Of a stretch of 64,000 nt of DNA, positions 1 to 9,498 are shown piece by piece. Each line of letters opens with the position of its first letter. Within the stretch, counting starts at the first letter, position 1. The stretch covers positions 81,254 to 145,253 of the forward strand of contig CAMRSM010000004.1 of assembly GCA_947053345.1 (NCBI GenBank), written 5' to 3'. This stretch comes from an uncultured Lachnospiraceae bacterium. GTDB taxonomy: Bacteria > Bacillota > Clostridia > Lachnospirales > Lachnospiraceae. Under the pieces are notes generated by a model. That model searched no databases and was not told the origin of the DNA. It saw nothing but the letters and a program-made list of their open reading frames with translations. Made by a program: the position numbers and the translations under genes.

Positions 1-1738
1 TCTCCCGTCCTGCCCTGTCATACAGCCACATCACAAGCTTCTGCTCCGTCTGCGAAAACTCCCCTCTGGTAAAAGAATACGGGCGCAAAAACACCATATC
101 CCCGTCCCTTTGCTCCCCCTGCGGGCTCTTCAGCCAAGGCACGCGCCTGTCTGCGACTTTTTCCGCAAAAAGCTTCCCGAAATCCCGGTAATACCATCCG
201 GTAAGCTCCCCCGTATGCAGGCAGTTTTCTTTCTGACAGCTCCCGGTCACCTCGCCCTTTGTCTCCGCGCTCGACGAAAGTCTTCCCCGCGCGTCGCAGC
301 GCGCGCCGGATAAATGCAGGCGCAGCCCGACCATTTCCTTGACAGAAACCGGAAGTCCCCACGGAGCCGCCGCCTTTTCCTGCCTTCCCCGCCGTCCGGT
401 TTCTTCGTAAAACATCGGGCGCGCCGAAGTGTAGGTGTACCACTCCTTTGTATTTTCCTCCAGAAAATAGACCGTCTCGCCCTCGTACCCGGTCTGGCTC
501 TCAAAATGTTCGATTGCGATTCCCGCCAGGGAAAGATTCCCGACCGGCACGTATTCCGACCGGAACTCCCCCGCAAGTCCCGCCACCTGAACCGCATCCG
601 CGGCATCCGCTGCCCGTGCCAGCAGCTCCACCCTCTCATAGAGCCTTGCAAACTGCTCCATCAATCTTTGTATCTGGAAAGATGCCTTCCGTTTCAGATA
701 ATTTCCGTAAGAATCATGCAGCGCGCGCCAGTAACCCTCAAAATTCGCAAGCTTTGCGTTGTGGCTGATCAGCGCGAGCCGGTCAAGATAGTCGAGAACG
801 TCCGGCGAGGTGCGCGCCAGCCCCGTGTCCAGAAGCTCCGTAAGAAATGCCCCCATCTGCCGGGCGGCATCCTTTACTTCGCCCATAGCATAATCCTGCA
901 GTTCCTCCGTGCTGTTTAGCTCCTCCTCGGATACCTCTCCCGCCTCCAGCTTGCACCAGAGAACCGCCGCTGCTTTATGTGCGCAGAATTCCTTTTTATG
1001 ACAGGTACAGGAGGAATATTCCAATGGTGACAGAAGCTTTACGGTATGCCCCCCTTTCGGCAGCTGCACCGTAATAATGCTGGAATATGTAATCTTCGGC
1101 AGCTGCCCGGACCTTTTCTGGCTGACAAGTGCCACGAGCTGCTTTGTACCCAGCACCTTTTTCAGGGAAGCGGGCGGGAAGGCCGAAATTTCCGCAAGGA
1201 GGCGTGATTTCAAATCCTGTTTGTCCGCAGATGCCTCCGTATGGTTTCCGGCTGCGTTTTCCGGTTTCCCAACCGTTTTCCCGGATTTTTTCGCGGCTTC
1301 CTTTGTCCCCGGCGCTTCCTCCGTCTCCGGCAAACTGCCTTCCGATGCTTTTTCTTGTTCTTCCGGCTGTCCGTCCTCCACCGATTCTTCCTTCTGTCCG
1401 CTCTCGTCATCCGCCGGATTATTTTCCTGCGTTCCCTCCGCCCGGCAGACTTCCTCCCCGGACTCTTCCCCCGCCGCAAACTGCTTCAGCGCCAGAATCC
1501 CAAGCACAACATGGCGGCAGATCGTCCTTGACGGGCAGGTACAGGTACTTTCCCCAAGCAGCTGACGAATCACTACGGTTTCCGCACCCACGCTCACCTG
1601 CGCTTCCTCCCCCGCAGAAATCACCCGGTACTCCCCGGCTTCCATATCTTTATAGGCGCGCTTCACAATTCCCTTGTTCGTCATCCCGACAAGGTAATCA
1701 TCGTCCAGATTATTTAATATCACTTTCCAATTTTCCAT
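1..1738 (-). CDS. SWIM zinc finger protein, 3' end beyond the window
   Basis: The reading frame is open from an ATG at 1738 to the left edge (579 residues), so the C-terminus is missing. Two SWIM-type zinc fingers (CxCxnCxH) are visible: CTCPSRTICRH near residue 70 and CTCHKKEFCAH near residue 245. Between them is a Glu/Pro/Ser-rich linker encoded by about 1180-1480. SWIM domains bind zinc and are thought to mediate nucleic-acid or protein contacts; no catalytic domain is visible in the part present. It starts 109 bases after the VWA gene on the same strand. SWIM, VWA, DUF5682 and MoxR genes often travel together in bacteria, so this is probably a member of that set. The family call is firm; the molecular role is unknown. 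Confidence 0.85.
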   Translation of the reverse strand, partial: MENWKVILNNLDDDYLVGMTNKGIVKRAYKDMEAGEYRVISAGEEAQVSVGAETVVIRQLLGESTCTCPSRTICRHVVLGILALKQFAAGEESGEEVCRAEGTQENNPADDESGQKEESVEDGQPEEQEKASEGSLPETEEAPGTKEAAKKSGKTVGKPENAAGNHTEASADKQDLKSRLLAEISAFPPASLKKVLGTKQLVALVSQKRSGQLPKITYSSIITVQLPKGGHTVKLLSPLEYSSCTCHKKEFCAHKAAAVLWCKLEAGEVSEEELNSTEELQDYAMGEVKDAARQMGAFLTELLDTGLARTSPDVLDYLDRLALISHNAKLANFEGYWRALHDSYGNYLKRKASFQIQRLMEQFARLYERVELLARAADAADAVQVAGLAGEFRSEYVPVGNLSLAGIAIEHFESQTGYEGETVYFLEENTKEWYTYTSARPMFYEETGRRGRQEKAAAPWGLPVSVKEMVGLRLHLSGARCDARGRLSSSAETKGEVTGSCQKENCLHTGELTGWYYRDFGKLFAEKVADRRVPWLKSPQGEQRDGDMVFLRPYSFTRGEFSQTEQKLVMWLYDRAGRE

Positions 1739-1847
1739 TTTCCTGCCCTCATACGATACATGTACTGTCTGCCGGTAATCCCGGCTTTGTTTCTTCCGGG
1801 AACAAACGCATCGCCACCCTCTCCGGTTTTTCTGCGCGGCACCTCTT

Positions 1848-2978
1848 CTATACTACCACCTTGCTCACAAACCCGACCAGTTCCTCCGGTGTCATCGCAC
1901 CCACATGCGCCCCCATCCCGGCAAGTGTCTTCGCCGCATTCCGGTCATAATCCGGGTTTGCCTCCTGATCAAGCGCCGTCAGCACCACAAGCCTCGCCCC
2001 GCTCTCGATGATTCCCTTGCTCACGCGGTACATATTGTCATAGCCGCCGCCCTCATACAGGTCGGAGACAAGCACTACCATTGTCCGGTACGGGAAATCA
2101 ATCAGCCTTTCGCAGTAGGAAAGCGCGCCGCTGATATCCGTTCCGCCGCCGAGCTGGACGCTCATCAGAATTTCCACCGGGTCTTCCGCATAGCCGCTCA
2201 GATCGACGACACTTGTATCAAAGATCACCAGCTTTGTGTCAAGCATCGGCAGCTTCGCAAAAATTCCCGCCATCACCGCGCTGTGGATGACCGAATCCAT
2301 CATCGAACCGCTCTCGTCCACGCAGATTATCACGCGCCACGAATTGTAGCGTTTCATGCGCGCGCTGAAATAAATATCCTTTAACACCAGCTCCCCGCGC
2401 TCCACATCATAATTTTTCAGATTCCGCCGGATGGTTTTCTTCATATCCAGATTGCGCATCGACCGGATCGGGCTGCTCATACTGCGGTTGAGCTTTCCGA
2501 AAAAGGACTGCCGCACTTCCTGTTCCAGCTTTTTCATCATCTCTTCCGCCACCTTGCGCACTATCTCCCTCGCGAGCGTCAGCACCTGCCCGCTCATCAG
2601 ATGCTTCATGGAAAGAATGGTCTTTAACAGCTCCCGGTTCGGCTCGAGCTTCCGCATCACATCCGGGTCGGTCAGAAGCTCCGTCATCCCGTACTTGTCA
2701 AGCGCGTGCCGCTCCATAATCTCGACCGTCTGTTTCGGGAACAGCTTCTTGATCTTCTGCAGCCATTTGGGAACCGTCAGCTGCGAATTGCCGCTCCCGC
2801 CTCTGCGCTCCTGACGGATCTCCTGCTCCTCCCCGTACTCCCTCTCATACAGATAATCCAGCGCCTCCTCCATCTCCATCAGCTGCGCCTCGCGCTCACC
2901 CGTAAAAGAAAGCTGCCCCGATGCATACCGGCCGAGCACAAGCCGCCAGCGGTTCAATATTTCCTGTTCGTCTGCCAT
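1848..2978 (-). CDS. VWA domain protein (CoxE/MoxR-associated type)
   Basis: This is a 376-residue protein whose C-terminal half is a von Willebrand factor A domain. The metal-ion-dependent adhesion site is complete: DESGS at about 221-225, Thr in GGGTDI near 280, and Asp in VSDLYEGG near 306. The N-terminal half is helical and charged, with no signal peptide, so the protein is cytoplasmic. VWA proteins of this kind partner MoxR-type AAA+ ATPases, as ViaA does with RavA, and may act as substrate adaptors. The start at 2978 is preferred over an upstream in-frame codon because GGAGAGGAG lies just before it. A MoxR gene is present about 15 kb away on the same strand (17970-19079). Confidence 0.9.
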   Translation of the reverse strand: MADEQEILNRWRLVLGRYASGQLSFTGEREAQLMEMEEALDYLYEREYGEEQEIRQERRGGSGNSQLTVPKWLQKIKKLFPKQTVEIMERHALDKYGMTELLTDPDVMRKLEPNRELLKTILSMKHLMSGQVLTLAREIVRKVAEEMMKKLEQEVRQSFFGKLNRSMSSPIRSMRNLDMKKTIRRNLKNYDVERGELVLKDIYFSARMKRYNSWRVIICVDESGSMMDSVIHSAVMAGIFAKLPMLDTKLVIFDTSVVDLSGYAEDPVEILMSVQLGGGTDISGALSYCERLIDFPYRTMVVLVSDLYEGGGYDNMYRVSKGIIESGARLVVLTALDQEANPDYDRNAAKTLAGMGAHVGAMTPEELVGFVSKVVV

Positions 2979-3016
2979 AATTCTTCTCCTCTCCCGGCGT
3001 GATTGTAGGGTGCATT

Positions 3017-4204
3017 TCATTCCACTGTAAAATCCGTCCACTCAACATGGTTATACTGCATTACATCATCCGCCTTTTCCATCCCGAGCTTTTCGTAAAA
3101 AGGAACCGCCTTATCATTTGCGATCAGATACACGGCAATATCCTTTTCCCCGCCCGCGAGTTCATGCGCGGTTTTCATAAGCCGTCTTCCGATTCCCTGT
3201 CCCTCGTAATCCCTGTCCACTCCCAGGTCGGTTACATAAAGCCAGTACGCATAGTCCGTCAGTCCGAACAAAACTCCGACGATCCGTCCTCCCGCGTTCC
3301 TTGCAACAAGGCTGACGGAAACATTCGCCACAAGCTTTGCAATCCTCTCCTCAAAACGTTCTTTTGGATACTGCGCACCCAGATTGGTTCGCTTTAAAAA
3401 ATCCATGTAATCCGCTGCGGATAAACGCTCACTCTCGATTTTTATTTCTGAATCTGCTGTTACTGGTTTCTCTGTTTCTGATTTGATAATTTCTGATTTC
3501 ATTCTATCATTCTCCTGAAAATCTTCCGTTGTCCGGGTTTCCGGAAAAGTTACTATATTCCCATCCGCACAATAATAATCCCACCATTGCAGAATAACCG
3601 GAAAATCATTGTCTGCAAGCACCAGCGGTTTTTCCTGTTCAAAAACCATGCAAAAACCGTGCTCCAACGACAACTTGTTTGTTCCGCCCGGAAAGGTCAA
3701 TCCCCATAAGGTTTTTCCATCACAGAACGCCAGATCAACAACCGGCAGCCCGATGTACGGATGCAGCTCCTCTTTTTCTGCAAAGTCAATCCGCAGAAAA
3801 TGCTTTGCCTCCTCCATCCACACATCCCACTTCGGAGTATTTTTATAAGCAGAAAGGACACCTGCCAGAACACAGTTATATGCGTGTCTGTAGTTCTCCC
3901 GGATAAAGGACAGAAGCTTTGTTAAATCTTCCGGAGAGAATCCCGTATGCATTCGATAGTCCAATGTAATGATTTCTGCTCCATAAAATGCAGGATTGCA
4001 CCTTACCTCAAAACTACCTGTGTCTAAACTTCTTGTATCAAAGCTTCCTGCGTCAAACGCTTTCTTACCATCTTCATCCACGTTATTCCCTTCGTTTCCG
4101 CTTCCAACCCCTTTTGCCGCCACACATCTGCTCGCTTTGTAAACTCGATGTTGATGCAGCGCTTCCGCCGGTTCCAAAGCTTTAAAAACTTCCATTCCTT
4201 CCAT
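3017..4204 (-). CDS. Two-domain protein: unknown N-terminal domain plus GNAT acetyltransferase
   Basis: About 395 residues. The last ~130 are a GNAT N-acetyltransferase: the acetyl-CoA-binding motif is RDYEGQGIGRRLM, followed by a typical FYEKLGM segment. The N-terminal ~260 residues form a soluble Trp/Phe-rich domain that I do not recognise. It begins after a short degenerate repeat (SFDTRSLDTGSF) and is joined to the GNAT part by a Lys/Glu/Ser-rich linker. ATG 4204 is chosen because AAAAGGGAA precedes it; ATG 4195 is an alternative. The stop lies 38 bases from the VWA start, so the two may be co-transcribed. The acceptor substrate is unknown. Confidence 0.75.
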   Translation of the reverse strand: MEGMEVFKALEPAEALHQHRVYKASRCVAAKGVGSGNEGNNVDEDGKKAFDAGSFDTRSLDTGSFEVRCNPAFYGAEIITLDYRMHTGFSPEDLTKLLSFIRENYRHAYNCVLAGVLSAYKNTPKWDVWMEEAKHFLRIDFAEKEELHPYIGLPVVDLAFCDGKTLWGLTFPGGTNKLSLEHGFCMVFEQEKPLVLADNDFPVILQWWDYYCADGNIVTFPETRTTEDFQENDRMKSEIIKSETEKPVTADSEIKIESERLSAADYMDFLKRTNLGAQYPKERFEERIAKLVANVSVSLVARNAGGRIVGVLFGLTDYAYWLYVTDLGVDRDYEGQGIGRRLMKTAHELAGGEKDIAVYLIANDKAVPFYEKLGMEKADDVMQYNHVEWTDFTVE

Positions 4205-4344
4205 ATATTCCCTTTTTGCTTCTTTCTTTTTTCTGTTTCCTCGAGCAATCCCCCCGGATTCCACATTCCCCCGACACCTTCCCAGATTGAAGCACCAATC
4301 GCATCTGCACTGCATCGCTTCCTCAAAAATCCTCTGCCCGTCCG

Positions 4345-4809
4345 CTATTCTGATTTTAATTTTTTCTCCATAATCTCATAAACGAGTTTCACATCGTTAT
4401 CCAGTTCAAAGATTCCATGCCCCACCGTTTTGTAGCCTCTGCGTTCATATAAACATACTGCCGGAAGGGAAGCCTCCAAAACCGATATCTTATGCCCCTT
4501 TATGATTTCCGCCTCCAGACAGTCCATGATCCGAGAGCCGCATCCCTGTCTCTGGTAACAGGGCAATACATATACCCCTGTAATATGGCTGCCGGCAAAA
4601 CAGCCCGTTCCCACTATGGTATCCCCATCCTTCAGCACCCCCAGATTTCCGGAGGCTATACCATCCAGAATATGTTCCCTGCTGTGATGCCGGCAAAAAA
4701 AGTCCACTACCTCTTTCGGGTAATACTTTGGATAGACGGTTCGGATCGTCGTATGTAAAATATCCTGTATTGCATCGGCCATTTCAGCGCTTGCTGTTTT
4801 ATATTCCAT
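4345..4809 (-). CDS. GNAT family N-acetyltransferase
   Basis: A compact 154-residue single-domain acetyltransferase. The acetyl-CoA pyrophosphate-binding motif (YQRQGCGSRIMDCL) follows the strand GVYVLP, and CLYERRGYKTVG is the usual fourth motif. It transfers an acetyl group from acetyl-CoA to an unidentified amine. GAGAGGG precedes the ATG. It is one of three GNAT proteins in the 3-11 kb stretch; they differ too much to be a recent duplication. Confidence 0.85.
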   Translation of the reverse strand: MEYKTASAEMADAIQDILHTTIRTVYPKYYPKEVVDFFCRHHSREHILDGIASGNLGVLKDGDTIVGTGCFAGSHITGVYVLPCYQRQGCGSRIMDCLEAEIIKGHKISVLEASLPAVCLYERRGYKTVGHGIFELDNDVKLVYEIMEKKLKSE

Positions 4810-4891
4810 CGGCGTACCCTCTCTTTAATATCCCGGTTTCTTGATATTACCCAAACGTTCCCCGCCCACATAAACAACAGCCAAAAATAAG

Positions 4892-5452
4892 TTACATCGG
4901 TCTTAAGTTTTTATTGAGCCTGTCCACCATCCAGGCAATCCGCTTTTCCCGCCCGGCATCAGTCTTTGCGTCAAAATATGCCCGTGTGTAGGTTTTCTTT
5001 ACGGACAGAGGCATCGCCGCCCAGTTTGTATGGGCGGGTTCATAACCTTCCAGCAGCGAGGAAACTTTTGCAATCTGATCCTCCGCAACCGCCATTGGAT
5101 TCGGTGCGTACCACTGCCCGTTCTTTTTGGCCTCCTCTATTTTCGTTCTGCCGAAATCGGTCATAAGTCCCCGCTCTTCCAGGCTTTGAGCCAATGCTTT
5201 GTTTTTCTCCGACCACTTGCTCTTTTCCCGGCGCATCGAAAAATATTTCCTGTAGGTTTTATCGTCAATGCTCTGCATCTGCCCGTCTATCCAGCCAAAA
5301 CAGAGCGCTTCCTCCAGCGCTTCCCCCGCTTTTATTGTTTTCGGTCCGCCGGCTTTGCCAAATAACAGCCATACGCCGGTATGGGACAGGCAGTTTTGCC
5401 CCAGCCACCTTCTGAATGCCTCCCGGTTCTCAAATGTCAGCCACTCACTCAT
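4892..5452 (-). CDS. YdeI/OmpD-associated family protein
   Basis: A 186-residue soluble protein matching the YdeI/YdhG-like family: an N-terminal WL(T)F..REAFRRWL segment, the ALCFGWIDGQ motif, and a Lys/Arg-rich KYFSMRREKSKWSEKN block. Members are common in bacteria and their biochemical role is poorly defined; some are linked to stress or antimicrobial peptide resistance. The start has GGAGGCGGGGG just upstream. Length is typical, and nothing suggests truncation. Confidence 0.8.
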   Translation of the reverse strand: MSEWLTFENREAFRRWLGQNCLSHTGVWLLFGKAGGPKTIKAGEALEEALCFGWIDGQMQSIDDKTYRKYFSMRREKSKWSEKNKALAQSLEERGLMTDFGRTKIEEAKKNGQWYAPNPMAVAEDQIAKVSSLLEGYEPAHTNWAAMPLSVKKTYTRAYFDAKTDAGREKRIAWMVDRLNKNLRPM

Positions 5453-5784
5453 TCCCCCGCCTCCTTTCGTTCCCGTATCCGTAAAAGGGTTCCTGTTTCG
5501 AAGTTCTCCTCGGGCTCCCCCTGAAATAACAAGCGTCAGTCGACCCCGATATCCCGTGGATACTCACCCTTCCCTCATCCGGGCATTCTGCGCCAAATAT
5601 TTTTGCACCGATATTTTTGTGGTGCAGCACTGCCCCATTGCACAGGGCATAAACAAGCGGACAGATGCCATTCCAAAGTTCGTGTCAAAAAGGGTGGCAT
5701 AAATCCTCCGCAACAAATTCCTGCCCTTTTTACTAACCACACCGGCATCCGCTGTCGGTGATCGTAACTTCCACCCCTGGCATT
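5453..5784. other. Intergenic stretch without a convincing gene
   Basis: About 330 bases. On the minus strand an ATG near 5697 follows a good GGAGGATTT site and opens a 41-codon frame with no recognisable family; I do not call it a gene. The neighbouring frame also reads open, so this may be a decayed coding remnant. Confidence 0.4.
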
Positions 5785-6201
5785 TTAAAGATACTCCCCA
5801 TTCCGATAGTCTTCATAATCACCGAAAGCATCCTCCACATCACCGTCCAGCAAATACATCAGGCAGCCTTCCATAAGATCAACCCATACCAGCACTTGCT
5901 TCGTCTGCTCTTCGGTCAATATGCCGTTTCCGCCCAGCATTCCGTCCGGAGCTGCCCACGCCCTTGTCAGATGTACCATTGAAACAATATCCCCCACGAT
6001 CTCCCGATCAACCGCCGCATTTTCGAATTCATCCTTCAGCGCCTGCAGGCACTCCATCACTTCGATAAAATTATCTTCGCAAAGTTCCCCGCGGAATGGT
6101 CTGAAACTACCCAGAAATCCGCCTGACCATTTGGGATTGTGGACATCGCTGTTCCGCGATGAATGAAAGGACAGCAATTCCTTTGCCGTTTTTTTATCCA
6201 T
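5785..6201 (-). CDS. Hypothetical protein, 138 aa
   Basis: A small acidic soluble protein, mostly helical, starting MDKKTAKEL and ending in an Asp/Tyr-rich tail (DAFGDYEDYRNGEYL). GGGAGAATGTT precedes the ATG. I do not recognise the family. The size, acidity and company of other small orphan proteins are like those of immunity-type proteins, but that is only a suggestion. There are no membrane segments, signal peptide or metal-binding cysteines. Confidence 0.7.
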   Translation of the reverse strand: MDKKTAKELLSFHSSRNSDVHNPKWSGGFLGSFRPFRGELCEDNFIEVMECLQALKDEFENAAVDREIVGDIVSMVHLTRAWAAPDGMLGGNGILTEEQTKQVLVWVDLMEGCLMYLLDGDVEDAFGDYEDYRNGEYL

Positions 6202-6332
6202 AACATTCTCCCTGTACGATTTCTATATTTACAATTTTTTCATTCAGGCATGAGGACCGCCCGCATCCTCCCGGACATCACCTGAATGTCTGAACCTGAT
6301 CTTCCAACTGCACTTCCGGCTTTCCTCATTGC

Positions 6333-6905
6333 TCAAATGTTGCGCAGTGCTGCCTTTCCGCCCCTGACGCTGCGGTACATTTCCACAATTTTCTCTGAAT
6401 TGTTTTCCGGGGAATCCGCTCCGTTCAGTCTAAGAACCGGGCATTCCATCTGGCTGAGCCACTGCTCATGCCGGCTGTAGTTATTTGATGCTGCCCCGCT
6501 GTCATAATTTTCAACCTCCTCTAAAAACTTCCGGTGTTCCTCATACATATCCCCGCCGGGAAGAATGCGGCTTCCAAACGCTGCAAGCTCTCTTTCATGC
6601 ACCCGCTGCGCCCGGACTTTGGCATCCGCAGTAAGATAAACCGCCAGCCGGAAGAAAGGGTCAAAATATTCATGAAAACTGTTCATCGAACCTGCCATCA
6701 CAAATTCCCCGGCTTTTTCCGCCGCTTCCATCAGGTTTTTGACCTTCTCCTCCCGGGAATACATTACCGTAAAAGGTATTTCCGTGTCGCTTCTCCAGAT
6801 ATATTCGTCAATATCCAGATAAGAAATCCCAAGCTTCTTTGCTGTCAGCTTCCCAAGGGTTGTTTTTCCTGCCCCCGAGGATCCCAGTATAATCATACCG
6901 TGCAT
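6333..6905 (-). CDS. P-loop kinase-like protein (shikimate/adenylate kinase fold)
   Basis: 190 residues with an N-terminal Walker A motif (GSSGAGKTTLGK, about residues 8-19) followed by LDIDEYIW, the acidic motif seen in shikimate-kinase-like small-molecule kinases. A central RVHERELAAFG segment probably forms the lid. GGAGGAAACCGTT precedes the ATG. It likely phosphorylates a small molecule, but the substrate cannot be read from sequence. The length fits a stand-alone kinase of this fold. Confidence 0.8.
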   Translation of the reverse strand: MHGMIILGSSGAGKTTLGKLTAKKLGISYLDIDEYIWRSDTEIPFTVMYSREEKVKNLMEAAEKAGEFVMAGSMNSFHEYFDPFFRLAVYLTADAKVRAQRVHERELAAFGSRILPGGDMYEEHRKFLEEVENYDSGAASNNYSRHEQWLSQMECPVLRLNGADSPENNSEKIVEMYRSVRGGKAALRNI

Positions 6906-7102
6906 AACGGTTTCCTCCCTGACAAAATTAAAATCCTGTTAATCTCAAACTCCCGATATGAAAGCTATCAAATCCTTTTAATCTCAAACTTCCTGATAAA
7001 AGCCATCAATAAGCCTTCTATGCAGGTTTCGCAGAATACATAATTATCGGATATTTTTAGCAAAATATTTATTGAGTAAACTGTATACTTCTAAATACAT
7101 TT

Positions 7103-8053
7103 TCACGGCAATCTTATAATTCTCCGATAGCAGAAATAATGTTCCGATAATCTTTCGCCATTATCAACCGGATTGCGATAAAACGCCGTATAGCAGGGAA
7201 GGACATGGATTGCGCCGTCGCCGCCGCAGAGGGAACAGCCGCCGTCACCGCCCTTCGTATACATTATATTATCAATAATTTCACATTTGTAAGAATTATA
7301 CGAAATACATAAGCCAAACATATTGGGCTGCTCCAGCAGCGTCTTTTCCTCACTGTCGCTGGCCATACCCACATTATAAATTTCTTCCATTACATCGCTT
7401 AAAGTATCTCCCCAGCGGAACAATGTGCGCGCGCCGCCGTTGCAGAGATACTCCCACTCATCCTCCGTAGCGAGCGTAAAAACTCCTTCTTTCAGCGAAC
7501 GGACAGCCTCCGCCAGGGAGGACGCATCTTTCTCGATATATCGGTTATCCACCTCCACGATCATATCGCCGATATCAGCCGTGCGCAGCGGGGATAAGCA
7601 TCCGGACAGCTTCTTATTCCATTTTTTCAAAAAATCTTCCCAGTTCCCATAACCGCCCTCATCCCGCTCCTCTTCATAAGCTTCCAGCTCCTGTGAGAGC
7701 TCTGAGCGCAATTCATCCGCCTTCTTTGCATCACCGGCCGCTTCCGCTTCCGCGATCTTCTTCTGATAGTCCTCTTTCATTTCTTCTGTCTGGCTCTCAT
7801 AATACTCGTGACCCAGCTCAAATTCTTCCTGCAGGCCTTCCAGTAACCCTTCATTCAAAGGACATTCTTTGGTATCCCAGCCCAGCACAACATTTTTCTG
7901 CCCGGCTACATAGACAAACCGGGAGCCTTCATATTCCAGAAGCCATGTCTCCCTTTCTATCCCGTTCATACTCGTTTTGATCTCACCTTTAAATTCAAAA
8001 TCCACCCCCAGTGCTTCCAGGCGCGTACGAATCTCTGCCAACGAATTTCCCAT
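7103..8053 (-). CDS. FGE-sulfatase (SUMF1-like) fold protein with charged N-terminal region
   Basis: A 316-residue protein. Residues ~185-316 resemble the formylglycine-generating-enzyme fold: LATEDEWEYLCNGGARTLFRWGD corresponds in part to the LPTEAEWEYA...WGD hallmark, then NMFGL and a terminal YFCYRRIIRLP similar to the usual GFR end. Residues ~85-140 are a Glu/Lys-rich coiled coil. The C-terminal part carries a Gly/Cys cluster (GGDGGCSLCGGDG) that could bind metal. It is divergent, so enzymatic formylglycine formation is doubtful; a binding role is as likely. A GGAG site precedes the ATG. Confidence 0.65.
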   Translation of the reverse strand: MGNSLAEIRTRLEALGVDFEFKGEIKTSMNGIERETWLLEYEGSRFVYVAGQKNVVLGWDTKECPLNEGLLEGLQEEFELGHEYYESQTEEMKEDYQKKIAEAEAAGDAKKADELRSELSQELEAYEEERDEGGYGNWEDFLKKWNKKLSGCLSPLRTADIGDMIVEVDNRYIEKDASSLAEAVRSLKEGVFTLATEDEWEYLCNGGARTLFRWGDTLSDVMEEIYNVGMASDSEEKTLLEQPNMFGLCISYNSYKCEIIDNIMYTKGGDGGCSLCGGDGAIHVLPCYTAFYRNPVDNGERLSEHYFCYRRIIRLP

Positions 8054-8065
8054 AATTTTTGTCTC

Positions 8066-8830
8066 CTACTCTTTTACATACTTCTCATAGCGTCCTTGCT
8101 TGATCACGGTCTTTCCCAGAAGTGTGATCGCCTGTGACGGGCAGGAACTGATGCAGCGATAGCACATCGTGCAGCGACTTCCCGCAGCTGCCCTGCCGTT
8201 TTCCAATGTAAGGTTTCCCATCGGACACAGACCCGTGCAAAGACCGCACCCGGTACAGTCCATGCTGATTTTCAGTTTATCGGAATAATTCTTTGTTTTT
8301 CCGTAAAACCATAAACGCTGACTGACAAAACCCGCTATCCTGTCATAAAAATACAGGCCATCCTTCGGATATTTACCGCGCCCTATTTTCTCAGCGCAGT
8401 TCTCAATTTTTCTGTCTGCCGCCCGGAGAATTCTCTGATTTTTTTCCACGGATGTTTTCAGCAGTTTCACATCGCAGATGGAATCCGGCATACGGATATG
8501 CAAGCCTCCAAGAACATTTGCCCCGAATTTTTCCAACAACCTCGCTGCACAGCCCGCACCATCCCCGCTGAAAAGCGCCATCGTTGCAACGCAGAGCACA
8601 TTCTTGCTTTTCCAAAGCCCGGAATTGCTTTGAATAAAATCCCTTACCATAACCGGAACATTAGAATATTGAACGGGATAGCCCAGAACAATAAAATCTT
8701 CCTCCCACAATAAGTCCGCAGCCTCCTTTTGTTCCATCGGCACTGCCCTTGCCGTCCCGTCCAGCAAATGAATCAGCTTTTCGACACAATGCTTCGTGTT
8801 TCCGGTTCCGCTGAAATATATTCCTACCAT
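8066..8830 (-). CDS. EFR1-type flavodoxin-ferredoxin
   Basis: 254 residues joining an N-terminal flavodoxin domain (FMN-phosphate loop FSGTGNT, residues 5-11) to a C-terminal 2x[4Fe-4S] ferredoxin with CTGCGLCTGLCP and CTMCYRCISSCP clusters. It is expected to pass electrons between an FMN and iron-sulfur centres in the cytoplasm; the physiological partner is unknown. Such proteins are common in anaerobic Clostridia. AGGAG precedes the ATG, and the start overlaps the end of the upstream DUF4304 gene by 7 bases, which suggests translational coupling. Confidence 0.88.
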   Translation of the reverse strand: MVGIYFSGTGNTKHCVEKLIHLLDGTARAVPMEQKEAADLLWEEDFIVLGYPVQYSNVPVMVRDFIQSNSGLWKSKNVLCVATMALFSGDGAGCAARLLEKFGANVLGGLHIRMPDSICDVKLLKTSVEKNQRILRAADRKIENCAEKIGRGKYPKDGLYFYDRIAGFVSQRLWFYGKTKNYSDKLKISMDCTGCGLCTGLCPMGNLTLENGRAAAGSRCTMCYRCISSCPSQAITLLGKTVIKQGRYEKYVKE

Positions 8831-9498
8831 ATTTTCTCCTGTTTCCCCGCATCGCTTTGTTCTGTCCGCCAGTCAGCCCGCTGCAGTTTTGATAATTTTT
8901 TCGGCAGCTTAAGCTGTTGGATACCGCTTTGTATCAGAGGTTCTTTCTCCTTAAGTTCCAATGCGTCCAGCCACTCCGCCGCCAGCTCGGGCAGACTTTT
9001 CGCAAATTCTGCAAGCATTTTTCGATATCCCTTCTCGGAAGAGATTTCCTGAAACCATGGAAGCACAAATTGTTCAACCGCCGCGGCAGCATTTTCAAAG
9101 CTCTGCTCCGCTGCCTTTTCATCGCAGTAATCCCACCAGACATCTTTGCCGGAAATAAACACACCAAGCCTGTCCCCCATGCTCATAACCGGCCAGGAAT
9201 ATCCGCAGTACAGCGGCATCGCAGCAAAATTTACGCAGAAGGTTTTGGAACCGTACCGCTCCTTTTGCAGATCCAAATATTCCAGCAGGCCAATCCGGTT
9301 CCGCCGCACATAAGCGCTGCTTTTCCATCTGGAAAAACCTTGCTTCAGAAGCAATCCGTCCATAATCTGCTTTTTATATTTCTTAAAAGCCAGATCAGCA
9401 CCTTTCCTGTCAATCCGTGCCATTTCGTCATCCATACGCAGATACGGCCTGTTTCCTGCAAAAATAAATTTCTCTTTTTCTAATAATTCTGCTCCCAT
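8824..9498 (-). CDS. DUF4304-like protein
   Basis: 224 residues. The segment from about 35 to 100 (LKQGFSRWKSSAYVRRN, LEYLDLQKERYGSKTFCVNF) fits the DUF4304 pattern of a short helix, a KKGF-like turn and an INLQ-like strand. The function of the family is unknown. The ribosome binding site and first codons lie in an imperfect 44-base tandem duplication: the segment around the start (9487-9504) recurs upstream at 9531-9548. Only the downstream copy opens this frame. It overlaps the EFR1 gene by 7 bases. Confidence 0.7.
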   Translation of the reverse strand: MGAELLEKEKFIFAGNRPYLRMDDEMARIDRKGADLAFKKYKKQIMDGLLLKQGFSRWKSSAYVRRNRIGLLEYLDLQKERYGSKTFCVNFAAMPLYCGYSWPVMSMGDRLGVFISGKDVWWDYCDEKAAEQSFENAAAAVEQFVLPWFQEISSEKGYRKMLAEFAKSLPELAAEWLDALELKEKEPLIQSGIQQLKLPKKLSKLQRADWRTEQSDAGKQEKIW

